Assembly (NCBI GenBank): GCA_963837775.1 | Contig: CAWIOX010000003.1 | Span: 1 to 64,000, forward strand | Direction of reading: 5' to 3' | From: CAWIOX01 sp963837775 | GTDB lineage: Bacteria > Pseudomonadota > Gammaproteobacteria > Burkholderiales > Burkholderiaceae_D | DNA length: 64,000 nucleotides | In this document: positions 62,818 to 64,000 of the stretch, piece by piece | Layout of the letters: each line of letters opens with the position of its first letter | How positions within the stretch are numbered: position 1 is the first letter of the stretch | Notes under the pieces: model-generated | Seen by the model: only the letters and a program-made list of their open reading frames with translations | What the model was told of the DNA's origin: nothing | The model's database searches: none | Made by a program: the position numbers and the translations under genes

Positions 62818-64000
62818 GTGGCACAAAAGCAAGTAGCGGTTATCGGTGGTGGCGTAGTCGGCGTCTGTACTGCCTATTTTCTGGCTGAGGCAGGACACGA
62901 TGTGGTCGTCATCGAGCGGCGCGGCAATGTCGCTGAAGAAACCAGCTTCGGCAATGCCGGCGTCATGGCGCCCGGCTACATCACGCCCTGGGCCAGGCCC
63001 GGCATGCCAAAAAACCTGCTGGCCTATCTGTTTCGCAGCGAATCGCCGGTACTGCTGAATCGTTCCGTCAGCCCATCCTTATGGCGCTGGATCCGTCTTT
63101 GGCTGGCTGAATGCGAGCCGAGCCGGTTCCACACCAACATGGAACGGATGCAGCGCCTCGCGCTATACAGTCAGGATGTGCTGCAGCGCTTACGCCAGCA
63201 TGTGACAATGGAGCACGAACAAACCAACGGCTATCTGCAGCTGTTGCGCAGCGAGCAGGACCTTGCGCTGGCCGAGCCGGTGCGCGCGATACTGGCCGAA
63301 CTGGATATCGCACACTACCTGATCGATGCCGATGCCGCGCGCCAGATCGAACCGGCGCTATCGCCTGCTACTGCGTTAGCCGGCGGCCTGTATTACCCGC
63401 AAGCGGAGACCGCGAATTGTCCGCTGCTGACCAAGCAAATGAAACATCTCGCCACCAACCGGGGCGTGCAATTCCGCTTCGCCAGCAATGTCGATGCAAT
63501 ACGGCAGGAAGGCGCCGGCCTGAGCCTGAAAATCGGCCCGGAGTCCTTTGCTGCCGATGCCGTGGTGCTGGCGGCCGGCGTCGAGAGCGCACAACTGCTG
63601 AAGCCGTTCGGCATCCGCATCCCGCTTTACCCGGTCAAAGGCTATTCCGCAACGGCCGCAATCAGGGATCTCGATACTGCACCGCGTGGCGCGCTGATGG
63701 ACGAAACGTACAAGGTGGCGATCACGCGCATGGGGAACCGGATCCGGATTGCCGGCATCGCCGAACTGGGCGCCCGCAACGGCACGATGAATGCAGCCGC
63801 CCAGCGCACGCTGAGCATGGTCGGCAACGACTGGTTTCCCGCTGCTGCGAACTATCACAGCGCAACATTCTGGAGCGGAACGCAAGCGGTGCTGCCGGAC
63901 GGGCCACCGATCCTGGGACAGACCCCGGTCAAGAACCTGTACCTCAACATCGGCCACGGCGCGCATGGCCTGTCGATGGCGCTCGGCTCCGCCAAGGCGC
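62818..64000 (+). CDS. FAD-dependent D-amino-acid dehydrogenase-like oxidoreductase (cut by window end)
   Basis: Opens with a GTG at 62818 and runs off the right edge, so only about 394 residues are seen. N-terminal FAD loop VAVIGGGVVGVCTAYFLAEA, then ETSFGNAGVMAPGYITPWAR as in DadA, GGLYYPQAETANCPLLTKQM and IGHGAHGLSMALGSAKA near the end. DadA enzymes oxidise D-amino acids to keto acids at the inner membrane. AGGA stands 12 nt upstream, a weak ribosome site. Substrate not certain; a glycine- or sarcosine-oxidase-like relative is possible. Confidence 0.87.
   Translation, partial: MAQKQVAVIGGGVVGVCTAYFLAEAGHDVVVIERRGNVAEETSFGNAGVMAPGYITPWARPGMPKNLLAYLFRSESPVLLNRSVSPSLWRWIRLWLAECEPSRFHTNMERMQRLALYSQDVLQRLRQHVTMEHEQTNGYLQLLRSEQDLALAEPVRAILAELDIAHYLIDADAARQIEPALSPATALAGGLYYPQAETANCPLLTKQMKHLATNRGVQFRFASNVDAIRQEGAGLSLKIGPESFAADAVVLAAGVESAQLLKPFGIRIPLYPVKGYSATAAIRDLDTAPRGALMDETYKVAITRMGNRIRIAGIAELGARNGTMNAAAQRTLSMVGNDWFPAAANYHSATFWSGTQAVLPDGPPILGQTPVKNLYLNIGHGAHGLSMALGSAKA

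Overview
The window reads as chromosome from a betaproteobacterium, most likely Burkholderiales and perhaps Oxalobacteraceae (Herminiimonas, Collimonas or Janthinobacterium-like). That is an inference from overall protein character, the mltG-tmk-holB-PilZ-TatD gene order, a phasin for polyhydroxyalkanoate granules, paired cyanophycin synthetases and a PurL of about 1335 residues. Coding density is high. No rRNA, tRNA or CRISPR array was recognised.

Layout. 1-9.7 kb: a PAS histidine kinase, then a cyanophycin locus: cphA' and cphA on the minus strand, and divergently an unusual ABC transporter with N-terminal PH-like and zinc-ribbon parts plus a DUF1854 protein. 9.9-15.7 kb: a methyltransferase, a phasin with a 42-bp tandem repeat, a CPA2 antiporter overlapping a glutamate-cysteine-ligase-like gene, and an ankyrin protein. 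15.8-23.1 kb: the minus-strand housekeeping run mltG-tmk-holB-PilZ-GNAT-TatD, and plus-strand ygfZ, DUF4936, NRDE and YjfB-like genes. 23.1-28.7 kb: a large Cache/PAS/GGDEF/EAL protein, two acetyltransferases, a thioesterase and a Dabb protein. 28.9-37.7 kb: an MHS-type transporter, serA, and a probable guanidino/polyamine block (LysR, agmatinase-family, GntR, class III aminotransferase, glutamine-synthetase-like). 38.2-46.8 kb: an orphan gene, a broken beta-oxidation gene, a binding protein, a gutted sensor kinase with its response regulator, a chemoreceptor and a dead IS30 copy. 47-58.3 kb: acyl-CoA synthetase, selO-msrB-yciB-bolA-PPIase, pilU and purL. 58.4-62.4 kb: a four-gene set resembling the Bordetella lipid A hexosamine (lgm) locus. 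The window ends inside a DadA-like oxidoreductase.

Three things cut across the annotation. First, a dispersed intergenic repeat of about 75 bp (eight full copies and one partial) with direct GGGxGTATAT ends occurs in both orientations and matches no element I know. Second, eleven genes carry about 22 single-base frame breaks, including essential holB. Many are in homopolymers, and three are the same CTG-to-CTTG change, so sequence error is more likely than gene decay. Frame-broken genes are annotated over their full reconstructed span. Third, the cyanophycin locus pairs a full synthetase with a truncated one lacking the P-loop lysine, beside a transporter whose cargo is not known.

Working together: the cyanophycin and phasin genes point to nitrogen and carbon storage. 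The agmatinase/aminotransferase/glutamine-synthetase-like block handles arginine-derived amines. The glycosyltransferase/flippase/deacetylase set would modify the outer membrane surface.
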